From Theobroma cacao (taxonomy: Eukaryota; Streptophyta; Magnoliopsida; Malvales; Malvaceae): a stretch of 64,000 nt of DNA. The notes beneath the pieces are model-generated. The model worked only from the letters and a program-made list of their open reading frames with translations. It did not search any database and was not told the origin of the DNA. Below are positions 49,185 to 60,741 of the stretch, one piece after another. Numbering within the stretch: position 1 is the first letter of the stretch; the number at the start of each line of letters is the position of its first letter. Location of the stretch: the NCBI RefSeq assembly GCF_000208745.1, contig NC_030853.1, positions 28,555,701 through 28,619,700 on the forward strand. The letters are read 5' to 3'. The translations under genes were made by a program, and so were the position numbers.

Positions 49185-49263
49185 GAGAGAGAGAAGAATT
49201 ACCTACTAGAGCAGCAGTGGCTCCAATCAAGAGGAAGAGCTCTCCATAAGAAATACCAAACAT
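47343..49263 (-). CDS. TATB: Mitochondrial TatB-like Sec-independent translocase subunit
   Basis: Six exons on the minus strand: 49263-49203, 49028-48907, 48651-48513, 48406-48348, 48231-48033 and 47446-47343. They give 227 residues. The N-terminus is classic TatB: MFGISYGELFLLIGATAALV as the single membrane helix with the conserved polar Glu8, the hinge GPKDLP, then an amphipathic helix (KIARTAGRLAGRAIGYVQLA). The remainder is charged and probably helical, ending VLEAVLEAEVARNAKDFFS. There is no transit peptide before the membrane helix. I recall Arabidopsis At5g43680 as the homologue, described as a mitochondrial TatB partner of the mitochondrial TatC (MttB); that role is from memory. Intron 4 (between exons 4 and 5) and intron 5 were placed by phase, and the last exon lies 586 bases beyond exon 5. 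The exon 4 acceptor is a NAGNAG site (TAGCAG). Confidence 0.9.
49145..49193. repeat. Compound (CA)n(TA)n(GA)n microsatellite
   Basis: Located in intron 1 of the TatB-like gene, starting about 9 bases inside the 5' splice site (transcript reads GTAATTCTTCTCTCTCTCTA...). It comprises roughly 12 CA, 8-9 TA and 5 GA units. Confidence 0.95.
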
Positions 49264-51785
49264 TTCGAGACAGTCACTCGATAGCCAGTCGGCGCGCGTT
49301 CTCTATTAACGACCGCGGAGCAAGAAGAGTTTCTGGCACAATTAGACCAGCCTTGCCACAGGTGATCAAAGTGGCCCCGAAGTCTTCCAAGATTTGGGCT
49401 ACTGGGCTTGGTCGGAATTCGAGTATGACCCATCAGAAACTGCAGCCCTCATATATATATAGATTTTTAATTTGCATTTTTTGTATCAACAAGGATTGAA
49501 AATCGAATTGCTCTTGTTGAGCCTGCCTGATAAGTAAATCCAATTCCCTCATACATTAACCACGACTTCATGAAAATCCTCAAAATAAAAAGAAAATGAA
49601 AAATTAAAGTTGCATGCTGCTTTAAGTCCTTAACTTCGAGAGCATATTTCAAAGGCTACCAGGCTATAAGATTTGTATATTATATATTTTTTTAATTTAT
49701 GCAAAGCCTGAAGGGGTTGCCAAAAGTTTGTTGGAGACCACATGTTTGGATTGAATGTCCCGAACAACTGCCATTTTCAGTAAAGTGGAACTATCAGACC
49801 AAACTGCATCTAGCATTTCCTTTGAACAGGTGCTTAAATGTTAAGAGATCAAATTAAACCAGCAGTTTTGGTCTCTGCCATAAGCAATATGTTGCTTGGT
49901 TGAAGTCCAAATATGTGCACTGTACTGTTTGACTTTTGATCCCATCCTCATGTAGCTCGATTTTGGGACCAATCTTTCTTCACAAAATTTTCAAACTCAT
50001 GGAATGCTCGTAACCATGGCGAGCAACAGCTTCAACAAACGAATTGTTTTTTGCCATGTGCCTTGCCTTGATTGATTTAGCAATATTCTCTGCAATGATA
50101 TCAAACTCTGGCACTTACCCTTGAAATTCCCTTTCCGATCAATCTCTTCCCATGATACATATCCGGATATCATTGATCAATTCCAAGTAACCTAATCTTT
50201 CTCCTCCATGTCATCCCAAACATCCCGGGCAAACTCCAAAAGCAAGCCTTCAAAGTACATATTAATCAAACAATTACTAATTTACAAAGACATGAAATTG
50301 AAACCCCGGTTTGTTTACATGGCTATATGGATTTGTTCACCTTCAAAGTCTGAGCTAAGCCTCGGAGGCTGAAGAAGCCAGGAGAAGAAATGCGTACTTA
50401 AGATAACTGAGTTTAATGCCTTCTCTATCCATTTTGAGGTACAAAAGGAGGGAACTTCTAGGAGAGCTATGTTGGGTAAATTAAGCCTTTGATTATTGAA
50501 TTCCAACACAAGTTATTTGGAGAAGGGATTCGGTTGAAGATGACGTGAGCATGGTCGGGGGAGTTGAGGGCTACCAGCTTGGTGATGAGATTGTTTTGGA
50601 GAGGGAGGCCATGGCGCAGGATTTGAGCGTGAATTCCGTGATGCCCATGAGATCTAAAGCTCCATTCTTTATAAAATCTTACGTAAAAAAAGAGTCCAAA
50701 TATTTGCCCCTTGTTTACCGCCGCTCTGTGAATGAAATCGAAGGTTAAAAAACCATATAAGAAGTGAAAACGTTAAAATTTGGTGAAGGAACATGGAAAT
50801 AGATAAAAAAACTTCTTTTGCTTTTTGTTTGGATGATAGGAAAACAATGGAAAAGGATGGAAACTTGGACCGTTTTCGTGGACCATATGTTCACAATTTT
50901 TTTCTCTCTCTCTTTGCTCCCTTGTTTGGTATAAATTGGAATTTGGAAGTTGACAAGAAAGAAGTAATTTTTTTTCTTTTTTTAACCATATTTTTTATAT
51001 TAACATTAGTGTTATCAAAGAAAATATTAATATTCATGTTATCATTTTTAAAAAAAAAATTATGATAATAATTTTAATCGTAAAATTAAATTATCATTCA
51101 ATATTTGATATTAAATGAAATTATTTGATAAATTTTGATTCAATTACTAATAAAATATCATAATTTATATCATACATTATTTATATAATTATGTATAAGC
51201 ATACATCATGTGTAACATGACATAAAATAAATGCATATTTAAAATCATTCACCACATTTAAATATTAATAATTAACATTAATTGAATATTTTTATTTTTA
51301 TTTCCATTAATCATATGATTTTTTATATAATTTTTAATTATAACATATATGTGTCACTTTGCATAAACCTTTTTCATTTGTAATTACAACATGCCCTTCC
51401 TATAAGAATACAATTTTCTTTTTTTTTGTGTCAAAAAATGTTTTTTCAATTTTTTTAGATCAAAATAGAAACTGAAATATAGTTAAAAAGACAAATAGTA
51501 AAGAAAATAAAGAATGAAATAAAAAAGGTTCGGGTAAACAGCTTGCTTAAGGCCAAAGCCAATACCCAAAAAATGAATAATATACTAGTAAAATACATGA
51601 TCGGCCGGCCGCCAACGATAACTTCCGATCAAATCCATAAAAATCCCAAAACCCAACTCCTCCGATCAGGGTTTTTCACTTTCTTCCCCGTTTTCCCTCA
51701 CTTTCATTTCAACCAAGCAAACCCCATTCCCTGCCCACCGAGCTAAAAAACCACAAATAAAAAACCCCACGAAAGATTTTCTGAT
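49264..51785. other. Intergenic between TatB-like and SEC23 genes
   Basis: Contains the TatB 5' flank, the PPR pseudogene (listed separately), AT-rich DNA at about 50940-51500, and the SEC23 leader. A minus-strand frame at about 49950-50110 (containing EFDIIAENIAKSIKARHMA) has no stop for about 50 codons; I do not recognise it and it may be part of the decayed gene. Confidence 0.5.
50140..50660 (-). pseudogene. PPR pseudogene, PLS class
   Basis: On the minus strand, pieces of a PPR protein appear in order but in changing frames with stops. First comes GIHAQILRHGLPLQNNLITK with HVIFNRIPSPNNLCWNSIIK. Next are YLKYAFLLLASSASEA, GEQIHIAM* and CLINMYFEGLLLEFARDVWD. Last is DMEEKD*VTWN*SMISGYVSW. 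These match PLS-class signatures such as (G)xQIHAxxxxxG, ALINMYxKxG, and DEMxxKDLVTWNSMISGY. At least four stop codons and several frameshifts show it is dead. The homologous PPR gene at 16.8-18.8 kb is a different subtype copy, so this is not simply its local duplicate. Confidence 0.85.
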
Positions 51786-54677
51786 ATGGATTTTAACGAA
51801 CTAGAGGCGATCGAAGGCCTACGATGGCCGTGGCACTCTTGGCCGACAACGAAACCCGACTTAACCATCCCACTCGCCGTCATGTGCACGCCGTTAACGG
51901 AATTCGCGGAGCTTCCGATCCTCCGTTACGACCCTCTCACTTGTTCCAAGTGTGGCGCCGTTTTGAACCCATACGCGCGCGTTGATTACACCTCCCGTAT
52001 CTGGTTTTGCCCTTTCTGTTTCTTCAAAAACCCTTTCCCGCGAACTTACTCTTCTTCACTCCGTGAATCCAACCTCCCTGCCGAACTCTTCCCAAATTAC
52101 AGCTCCGTTGAATACGCAAAAACTGTCAATTCCGTTAGTAATCCTATTGGGTCATCGCTGTCGTCGTCTTCGTTATCGTCAATGACGTCACTGAAAATGA
52201 CGGCGTTGGCCGGAGAGGTGGGTGTTAGAGGTCCGGCATTTGTGTTCGTGGTTGATGGGTGTTTGGAGGAAGAGGAGTTGAGAGGGGTTAAGAGTGAGTT
52301 GTTGCGCGTGGTGGAACAATTGCCGGAGAGCGCGCTGGTTGCGTTGGTTACGTTTGATGCAATGGTGAATGTGTATGACCTTGGGTTTTCGGAGTGTTCG
52401 AGGGTTGTCGTCTTTCATGGTGATCGGGAGCTTTCGTCGGAGCAGGTAATGAGAATTGGAAACTAGGAGACGCTGAAGACTTCGTTTTCTTTTTGTTGGA
52501 TAATTGTTTCTGAATAGTTTGTTATGCAATGTGATCAAGAATTGTACTATATTGTTAGTGTATTTAGAGAATCCTTTGGTTGTTTTGAATGCAATTATTA
52601 TGGTCTAAAGCTGTGTTTTTCCGATGTAGAGTTGAATGATGGGACATTTTAGTTTATTGTGTTGTTATTTGAATGTTAAATTGAAAGTTGGGATCTATTG
52701 GTAGTGATTGTATTTTGTTGGCAATGGGGAGAACATTTGGTAATACAGTTCTTGTTTTGGCCAAATTTCTTTCGATATAAAGTTGAAAGATGGGACGTTG
52801 TAGTTTCTCATATTGATATTTGGATGCTAAATTGAAATGTGGGAGTGGTTGTTACTGTTGAATTAGTTAGATTATTTTTAAGGGAGGAGCTGCTGGTATG
52901 AGTGAAAGTCAAAATGGTGCTGCCGCCTGAGCTGCTCAAGCCTCCTAGCACTCTGCTTTTGTTGAACATTTTTAGTTTTAATGTGATTAACTGATTTTGT
53001 TTCCTTTGGTGCACTCAGATACAAAAGTTTCTTGGACTTGGTGGTACAAAGCTACAGCAACTTGGAAAGACCCCTGTTATCCAGAAGCAGAGTTTTCTAC
53101 TGCCCATATCTGAATGTGAGTTCAATATAACGTCTGCAATCGAGGAGCTTCATTCTTTTGCGCAGATGACATCAGGCTATCGGCCTCAAAGGTCAACTGG
53201 AGCGGCAATATCAACTGCACTAGGACTTTTGGAAGGATGCTTGGTGAACACGGGGTCCAGGATCATGGTCTTCACATCTGGACCTGCTACTCTGGGCCCA
53301 GGGATTGTTGTAGACTCAGATCTTGGTAATGCTATTAGAAATCATAGGGATCTTATAAATGGTCAGGCACCATACTATCGAAAGTCTAGCACCTTTTATA
53401 AGAGATTATCACAGAGACTATGTGATTCATCTGTTGTTCTTGATTTATTTGCTTGTTCTCTGGATCAAGTTGGAGCAGCAGAACTAAGAGTACCTGTGGA
53501 GAGTTCAGGTGGATTCATGATTCTGGGGGAGTCTTTCGAATCAGATCAATTCAGAAAATCCATGAGGCATATATTTAGTCGTGATGAAGAGGGAAATTTG
53601 AAGATGCATTTTGATGCAACCATTGAGATAGTGACCACTAAAGATGTAAAAATCTGTGGAGCCCTTGGACCTTGTGTTTCTCTTAAGAAGAAGAATAATT
53701 TAGTGAGTGACAATGAGATTGGGGATGGCGGTACTTACATGTGGAAGTTGGGTACACTTACTAATAAAACATGTATTGCTTTCTTCTTCCAAATAAATGA
53801 TGAGCATAAACCTCAAGCTGGATCTGCATTTCTGATACAGTTCATAACACGATATAGACATGGGAACATGGGAATCCGGAAGAGGGTGACAACTGCTGCA
53901 AGAAGATGGGTTGCAAAGCAGTCACCAGAAATTCCTGCTGGGTTTGATCAAGAAGCAGCAGCTTCAGTTATGGCCAGACTTGCCATCCACCGAGCGGAGA
54001 CATGTAATGCTAGAGATGTTATCAGATGGCTGGATGATACACTTATCCATTTTGCTTCCAAATTTGGAGACTATATACAGGAAGATCCTTCTTCATTTCG
54101 TCTTTCATCAAACTTCTCTCTTTACCCCCAATTCATGTTCTATTTAAGAAGGTCCCAATTTCTTGATGTCTTTAACAGTACCCCTGATGAAACTGCATTC
54201 TTTCGGCTGATGCTGAATCGCGAAGGAGTTATGGATTCAATTGTCATGATCCAACCCACACTTCTACAGTATTCATTTGATGGGCCTCCAGTTCCGGTCC
54301 TCTTAGACATTCGCTCTATATCCCCAGATGTTATTTTACTCTTTGACTCTTACTTTTATGTGGTTATTCATTATGGATCCAAGATTGCTCAATGGAGAAA
54401 GCTTGGTTATGATAAAGACCCAAACCATGGGAATCTGAGTAAGTTGTTGGAAGCCCCAGAGCTTGATGCAGGGCAGTTGGTGGCTGGACGAGTTCCACCT
54501 CCGAAGCTTGTTAAATGTGACCAGCATAGCAGTCAGGCAAGGTTTCTTCTTGCCAAGTTAAACCCCTCTGTTACTCAGGATTCAACTTACACGGATGGGT
54601 CAGATATCATATTTACAGATGATTTGAGCTTACAAGTTTTCATAGATCACTTACAGGCCCTTGCGGTGCAGGGCTAA
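51786..54677 (+). CDS. SEC23: COPII coat protein SEC23
   Basis: Two exons, 51786-52445 and 53019-54677, give 772 residues, the normal SEC23 length. The protein opens [20 protein letters not shown]. The zinc finger has Cys53, Cys56, Cys75 and Cys78 (TCSKCG ... FCPFC). The trunk fold is seen in [14 protein letters not shown] and [16 protein letters not shown]. The later part has [20 protein letters not shown], the helical region with [20 protein letters not shown], and the gelsolin-like end [18 protein letters not shown] with the final [19 protein letters not shown]23 is the GTPase-activating partner of SAR1 in the inner COPII coat at ER exit sites. SEC23's inserted Arg finger cannot be singled out with certainty by eye. 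Plants carry several SEC23 paralogues; I recall At5g43670 as the syntenic one. Confidence 0.95.
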
Positions 54678-57247
54678 TTATGTGGAGCTCTACACATAGC
54701 ATCTCTTCTTCAGGAGGTATGCTTCATAGGGAATCAGACATACATCCTTCAGATTGTTGTATATTGCTTTCAGGAGTAAGGCTGCCTAATTATCTTCACG
54801 CCATTTTTTCCTTCTAATTGTGAAATTAGGGCTACATAGATTGCTTTAGTATGGTTTTCCAAGTTGAGTGAGTTAAAACAATTGTCATTGGTCTCTGATC
54901 TTTTTGTCATCTCGTCTCCCACACTTGTTCTATTATAACTATTGCATTGAAGAGGAACAAAGTGATGAATGATTGAGCTTTGTTGCGACTTTGCAAATCT
55001 CGTGTTTGCTCCAGATTTTGACATTACTCTTTACAGAACTGTTTAAATGTGGCAAAAGGACTAGTGCTAACTGGCAAGACTGGCAGTGGTCATAACTCCC
55101 ACAGAGGCAAAAGGAACATTTCGTGGTGCTAACTGGCTGTAGCGATAACTCTGGAGTTCTGAAGTACAGCACGAGAAGATTCATTTCTTTATATAAATCA
55201 TCATCTCTGATCTAATCTGAGCAATGAGCTTTCATAAAATACATAATATTTCGATGACGTTTGCTAACGGACAATGACATCTTCCAGGTTGTTTCTCTTA
55301 TTCTAGGAACCCGTACATAAAAAAAAAAAACTCCCAAGTGGTTTGCTCCAAGCCGAGATCAATGGACACGTCTCCCCATCTGAACGCCACGGTTAACTAA
55401 ATTTGTCTTTCTCTCGAATCCTTGAAGTAAAATGTATTAACGCAGGAAGATGTTTTCTTTTCTTATTCGATTGAAATTTCGTATTTATATGCATATGCGC
55501 TGTTAGAAGTCAACGAAGGAATAATGTTAAACAAAGCACACAGCTTTACAAGGTTAGAGCTCATGTGGCCTTGCAAAATTTGTTTTTATTATTACAATTA
55601 GTTAATAAAAAGTCGTATGAATTGTCGCCTTCATCTGAAATAAAAGCAAGACTTTGTAACCACCTGACAGTAACTTGGACAACCAATTAATCAACTTCAT
55701 TTCTTAATCAAGCTCGAAAAAGCAAACAAAGATAAGAGTTATTTTTTGGGTGTAGGTAATCAAAAAATTACTTTTTACATTTTGAACATTGAATTTATTG
55801 ATTGATGTATAATTTTTCTGTCCAAAAAACAAATTTGAATATCTCTTCTTTCAATTTTTTGTTTAAAAAAACTTTCTGCTTCATAAGTTATAATCCCAAT
55901 TAATAATTTACAAAGTCATTTTTTTTCTTTTTATTCCTCACTCTTGATTTTTTTTAATACATAGATAAAATTTGTTAAATAACCAAATGTTGGTATCACG
56001 GATTTTTAATATTGAAGAGAAATGAATAAGTCTTTGAATTTATAAATTTTTTTTATATTTTTGAGTTTTTTTTAAATTCGTTTTTTGAATTAAAAATATG
56101 TATCTACCATAAATTAAAAAAAAAANNNNNNNNNNNNNNNNNNNNNNNNNNNNNNNNNNNNNNNNNNNNNNNNNNNNNNNNNNNNNNNNNNNNNNNNNNN
56201 NNNNNNNNNNNNNNNNNNNNNNNNNNNNNNNNNNNNNNNNNNNNNNNNNNNNNNNNNNNNNNNNNNNNNNNNNNNNNNNNNNNNNNNNNNNNNNNNNNNN
56301 NNNNNNNNNNNNNNNNNNNNNNNNNNNNNNNNNNNNNNNNNNNNNNNNNNNNNNNNNNNNNNNNNNNNNNNNNNNNNNNNNNNNNNNNNNNNNNNNNNNN
56401 NNNNNNNNNNNNNNNNNNNNNNNNNNNNNNNNNNNNNNNNNNNNNNNNNNNNNNNNNNNNNNNNNNNNNNNNNNNNNNNNNNNNNNTATATATATATATT
56501 AAAAGTCTTTAAGGGTTTTCACTTTTTCTTTTCAAGTATAATTCTGTTTCTTTATTGTAACCTAATTCGCATATTTAAAGAAAATGAAAAGTTAAATTGC
56601 TGGGAAAATTCTCATCCAAGACTTTGTTAATTACACTGCCAGTGTCACATAGCAAATTGCATTATATAAATTTCTTAACATTCTTGCATATATATATATA
56701 TAATATGTAATAGTATTATTTTATTTTTGGAATAAAATTATTTGCAATTAAATTGACTTCTTTCGAATTTTGGTCCGCCTCTTGGAGTCACGAAACGAAG
56801 GTCCATTTCTGTTGAAAAATTGCTGTGTCATTATCATAAACCTTATTGAATTTTTTAATTAATTTTTATTAATTCCTTTTAATAAAAAGAAATAATTTTA
56901 ATTAATGTCACGTTAAGGATGGAAAACCACCTCATGCATAGTTTACGCAGTTATATAGTACTTTATTAGAGTTATTCTAAAAGGAATAAATTCCCAAACT
57001 CAGCCTTTCCTCATTCTTGATCCAAAGCCCACAAAAACTGACCCCGAAAAGCCTCTGATTAGACATCAAAAAGGACGGAAAAAGAAACCCCCTGTTAAAA
57101 TTTATGTTGAAAATGGGGTTACGTTAAAAGTAGCTTGGGGAGGGAAAGAAAAAGTTTTTTTTTGTTGTTTGGTAGATTTTTGAAGGGAATTTTTTCCTTT
57201 TTCTCTGCGTGGGGTTGGGTCGGGGGATGTGAGGGTGATGGTCAGAG
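54678..57247. other. Intergenic between SEC23 and MRS2, with assembly gap
   Basis: Holds the SEC23 3' UTR, AT-rich DNA, the N run at 56126-56486, and the 5' leader of the Mg transporter. No gene is seen in the known part; anything inside the gap is invisible. Confidence 0.55.
56126..56486. other. Assembly gap (361 N)
   Basis: A run of N flanked by poly-A on the left and (TA)n on the right, so the missing DNA is probably low-complexity. Confidence 0.99.
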
Positions 57248-60200
57248 ATGGCGCACGTGGTGCCGGCGGACCCACAGGCAGTGGTGACGGTGAAGAAGAA
57301 GGCGCAGCCGTCTCGAAGTTGGGTCCTTTTGGACAGCACGGGGGAGACCACCGTGCTCGAGGTCGACAAATATGCCATCATGCATCGAGTTAACATTCAT
57401 GCCCGTGATTTGCGTATCCTCGACCCTCTCTTGTCTTACCCTTCTACCATTCTCGGTCGTGATGGAGCTATTGTCTTAAATTTGGAGGTCTCAAAATTGT
57501 CAACTTTTTTAAGTTTTTCTGAATTTTTAGCCCATTTTGTTATTTATTGTTTTTTTTTTGGGTTTTTGGATTTGCAGCATATCAAGGCAATTATTACTTC
57601 TGAGGAGGTTAGTGAGTTTTTTCCCTTTTCCCAATTCAATTGAGTTTTGTTTTTTTTTTTCCTTTCTAATTTAAAAACGTTTATTTTTAAGTTCTTGATG
57701 ATATTTGGGATTAGGAGATGGAGCTATAATGCTATGGAGTGAGTGTGGCTTGATTGATTGGCTTGTTTGAATTAATAGCTTTTGACAAAACTTTTTTGTT
57801 TGTTTTCTAGATAATTTGTCTATTTTATATATTGTATATTGTAGAGTACTGTCTGCTATTGGATTTTGGTCTTTTAATCTGTGGAGTGGAGTTTGTTTAT
57901 TTGGTTTTATAGTGAAAGGATTGCAGCTGAAGGGATTATAAATGAAAGAAGTGATTCAGCCTTTTCTTAGGTGAAACTTTAAATGATTTTCTGGGGTTGA
58001 AGGATTCCTTGTATTAAGCAGTGGTTTAGGAGGGAAATCTAAGTTGATGAAGGACGTATTCTCCAAAGACTGCTGATGAAGTGAATACGTGAAATGGAAA
58101 GAACTTTAATTATTATGGTTTCTGAAACTAGAATTGAGTTCTTAAGTACGGAGTACTATGTCTTTTGAATCTTATATTCTACTCCTCTAGTCAATATGTG
58201 CTTCTTCAGATCTTTATGGAACGAGTTTCCTATTTAGATCAGGTCAATTAAGCTCTATGATAATGGTAAGGAATTTAAGAGTAGTTTAGATTATGATTTT
58301 GTATAGATACTGATATGTATTACTTTTGAAATAGGTATTGCTTCGAGATCCATCAGATGAATATGTTGTCCCTGTTGTTCAAGAACTTCAGAGGCGTTTG
58401 CCTCCAGTGAATGCCTTCCACCAAGGTCAGGAATATACAGGTGGCCAAAATGATGTTGAAGCAGGTGACGAAGATGGTATGTCATATTGATCCAGTAAAT
58501 CAAGCAGCTAAGTTGATAAACTGCGGAGAACTCATTTGGCATTCCCTGCATTTTCATCCTTAATATAACATCATAATGTTTTGATTTTACTTCTTGAACA
58601 TCTGAACCATCTGTGCCATGTAGAGTCTCCATTTGAATTCCGAGCACTGGAAGTAGCTTTGGAATCCATATGTAGTTTTCTAGCTGCACGTACACTAGAA
58701 CTAGAGAGTGCAGCTTATCCAGCTTTGGATGAGCTTACCTCCCAGGTAATTGATATTTCACATTTACTTTTCTCTTTTGCAAAATTTGAAGAACTTCTCT
58801 GCCTATCTGTCCTCCGTGCCTGATACTGTATAACCATTTTTAAATTGTGCTGTATGCAGATTAGTAGTCGTAATTTGGATAGAGTTCGTAAATTGAAGAG
58901 TGCAATGACCAGATTGACTGCTCGGGTACAAAAGGTAATTATGTGCACTATATACCTGTTAATATGTGTATGTGAAACTTTTTTGATCATATGGAGTATT
59001 ATCTTGTGGTATAGTCATTGATGCTTTTTCTTTTTAGCTATTATTTCATTGGAAAGGACAACATTTATAACTATTCATAATCAAAATTTTCACATCTAGA
59101 AAGGCTGGTTATTAAATGGACAAAGGAAAATATCTTTCGTAGGGGATTGATGAGTTTAGCTATTATTAACATAGCTAGCTTTTTACTGAAGGGGAAAGCG
59201 AGAGAGGTATCTATTGTTTTCCATATGGGTTGGTGAAAATGATTGATTTCTGAGAAAGATTATCAGGGCAAAGAAACTATTATATGTAAAACATGGAGCA
59301 TTTAGGTAACTATAATTGTCCATTTCAGAGTTCACTATTTTACTGATGACATCTTCCTGAAAGTCTTTAGTTCTGTCATCCCATAATCCATTAAGTTGCA
59401 TGCACATTTCAGACTTACTTGCCTAAATTGTAATGGAGGCAACACATGTAAAATTTCTTATAACATTTTCATAAAGTAGCAAGAATAATATTGTGATCTT
59501 CACCTTTTGTAGGTGAGGGATGAGCTTGAACAACTACTGGATGATGATGACGACATGGCTGACCTTTATTTGTCAAGAAAGTTGGCTGGAGCTTCACCTG
59601 TTAGTGGATCAGGTGCTGCCAATTGGTATCCTGCCTCTCCTACTATAGGATCAAAGATTTCCAGAGCAAGTAGAGCAAGTATAGCAACAGTTCGTGGAGA
59701 TGAGAATGATGTTGAGGACCTTGAAATGTTACTGGAGGTTAAAACAATGATTTACTTCTTACGTTTAATGATTTATCTATCCAAAATGCTAAGTTGGTAG
59801 TATTCTGTTTTGCAGGCGTACTTTATGCAAATTGATGGAACATTGAACAAATTAACCACGGTGCTCTTCCCCTTTCCCTTATTTTTAAGTGATCCAAGAG
59901 CTGTTCACTACTTACTTTCTTCCTTCTTATAATTTAGATAAACTGTGCTTCTTGTGTCTGCATATCGAATTTTAGTTTTTGACCATGATTAGAAATAAAT
60001 AGATTAGTTTGGACTTTTTCAGTTTATACAAGAAAGCTGTTATTCATGATCTGAAGTCACATTTCTAATTTATTGCTGCTTAATTTGAAATTCTGCAGCT
60101 GCGGGAATATATTGATGATACAGAGGATTACATCAATATTCAGGTAGCCATCATAAGCTTGAAAACTCAAAATTACTATTGAATCTGTTGTGCCATCTAC

Positions 60201-60741
60201 TATGATTTTTTCTTTTTTACTTTTTTTGGCTGAGTGGAGCTTCTGCTTCCTTTTTTGCAGCTTGACAACCACCGTAATCAGCTAATCCAGGTACGCTATG
60301 CTTCTTTCTATTACATAATAGATTGATATCAATTGCTCATTTTTCATTCTGAAAAATTGAAGAAAGCTAACCCGTGTGCTGATTTTTTTTGTTTTTTGCT
60401 CTTTGACAATGTAACAATTGAAAGTGATCCTAAAATTTGTTTTACCTTTACTCGATTGTGCAGTTAGAGCTCTTTCTAAGCTCAGGAACTGTTTGTTTAT
60501 CCATCTGTTCTCTGGTGGCTGGAATATTTGGGATGAACATACCGTATACCTGGAATACTGACCATGGATACATGTTTAAATGGGTAAGCAAAGTGTTTCA
60601 TTTCTATGCCTGGTGAATGGTGATCGAATGTTCATCTGTGTTTTTCCATGACAGGTGCTCATCGTCACTGGGATACTTTGTTCGGTTTTGTTCATACTGA
60701 TTATGTCCTACGCTCGGTTCAAGGGTCTGGTTGGATCTTGA
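57248..60741 (+). CDS. MRS2-2/MRS2-7-like: CorA/MRS2-type magnesium transporter
   Basis: Eleven exons: 57248-57487, 57578-57607, 58335-58476, 58624-58745, 58860-58934, 59513-59737, 59816-59860, 60099-60143, 60261-60290, 60464-60583 and 60655-60741. They give 386 residues, the length I recall for MRS2-7. The N-terminal soluble part has [20 protein letters not shown] and [21 protein letters not shown] long coiled domain contains [20 protein letters not shown] and [15 protein letters not shown]. Near the C-terminus, TM1 ends in the family-defining GMN at 341-343 ([12 protein letters not shown]), followed by TM2 ([16 protein letters not shown]). The family forms pentameric Mg channels; the MRS2-2/MRS2-7 (MGT9/MGT7) clade is assigned from the [18 protein letters not shown] start. 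The intron after exon 7 has a weak donor (GTGCTC). Confidence 0.94.

Noticed and set aside
50545..50748. Plus-strand frame starting MSMVGGVEGYQLGD
   Set aside because: It is the antisense shadow of the PPR pseudogene, which explains its composition.
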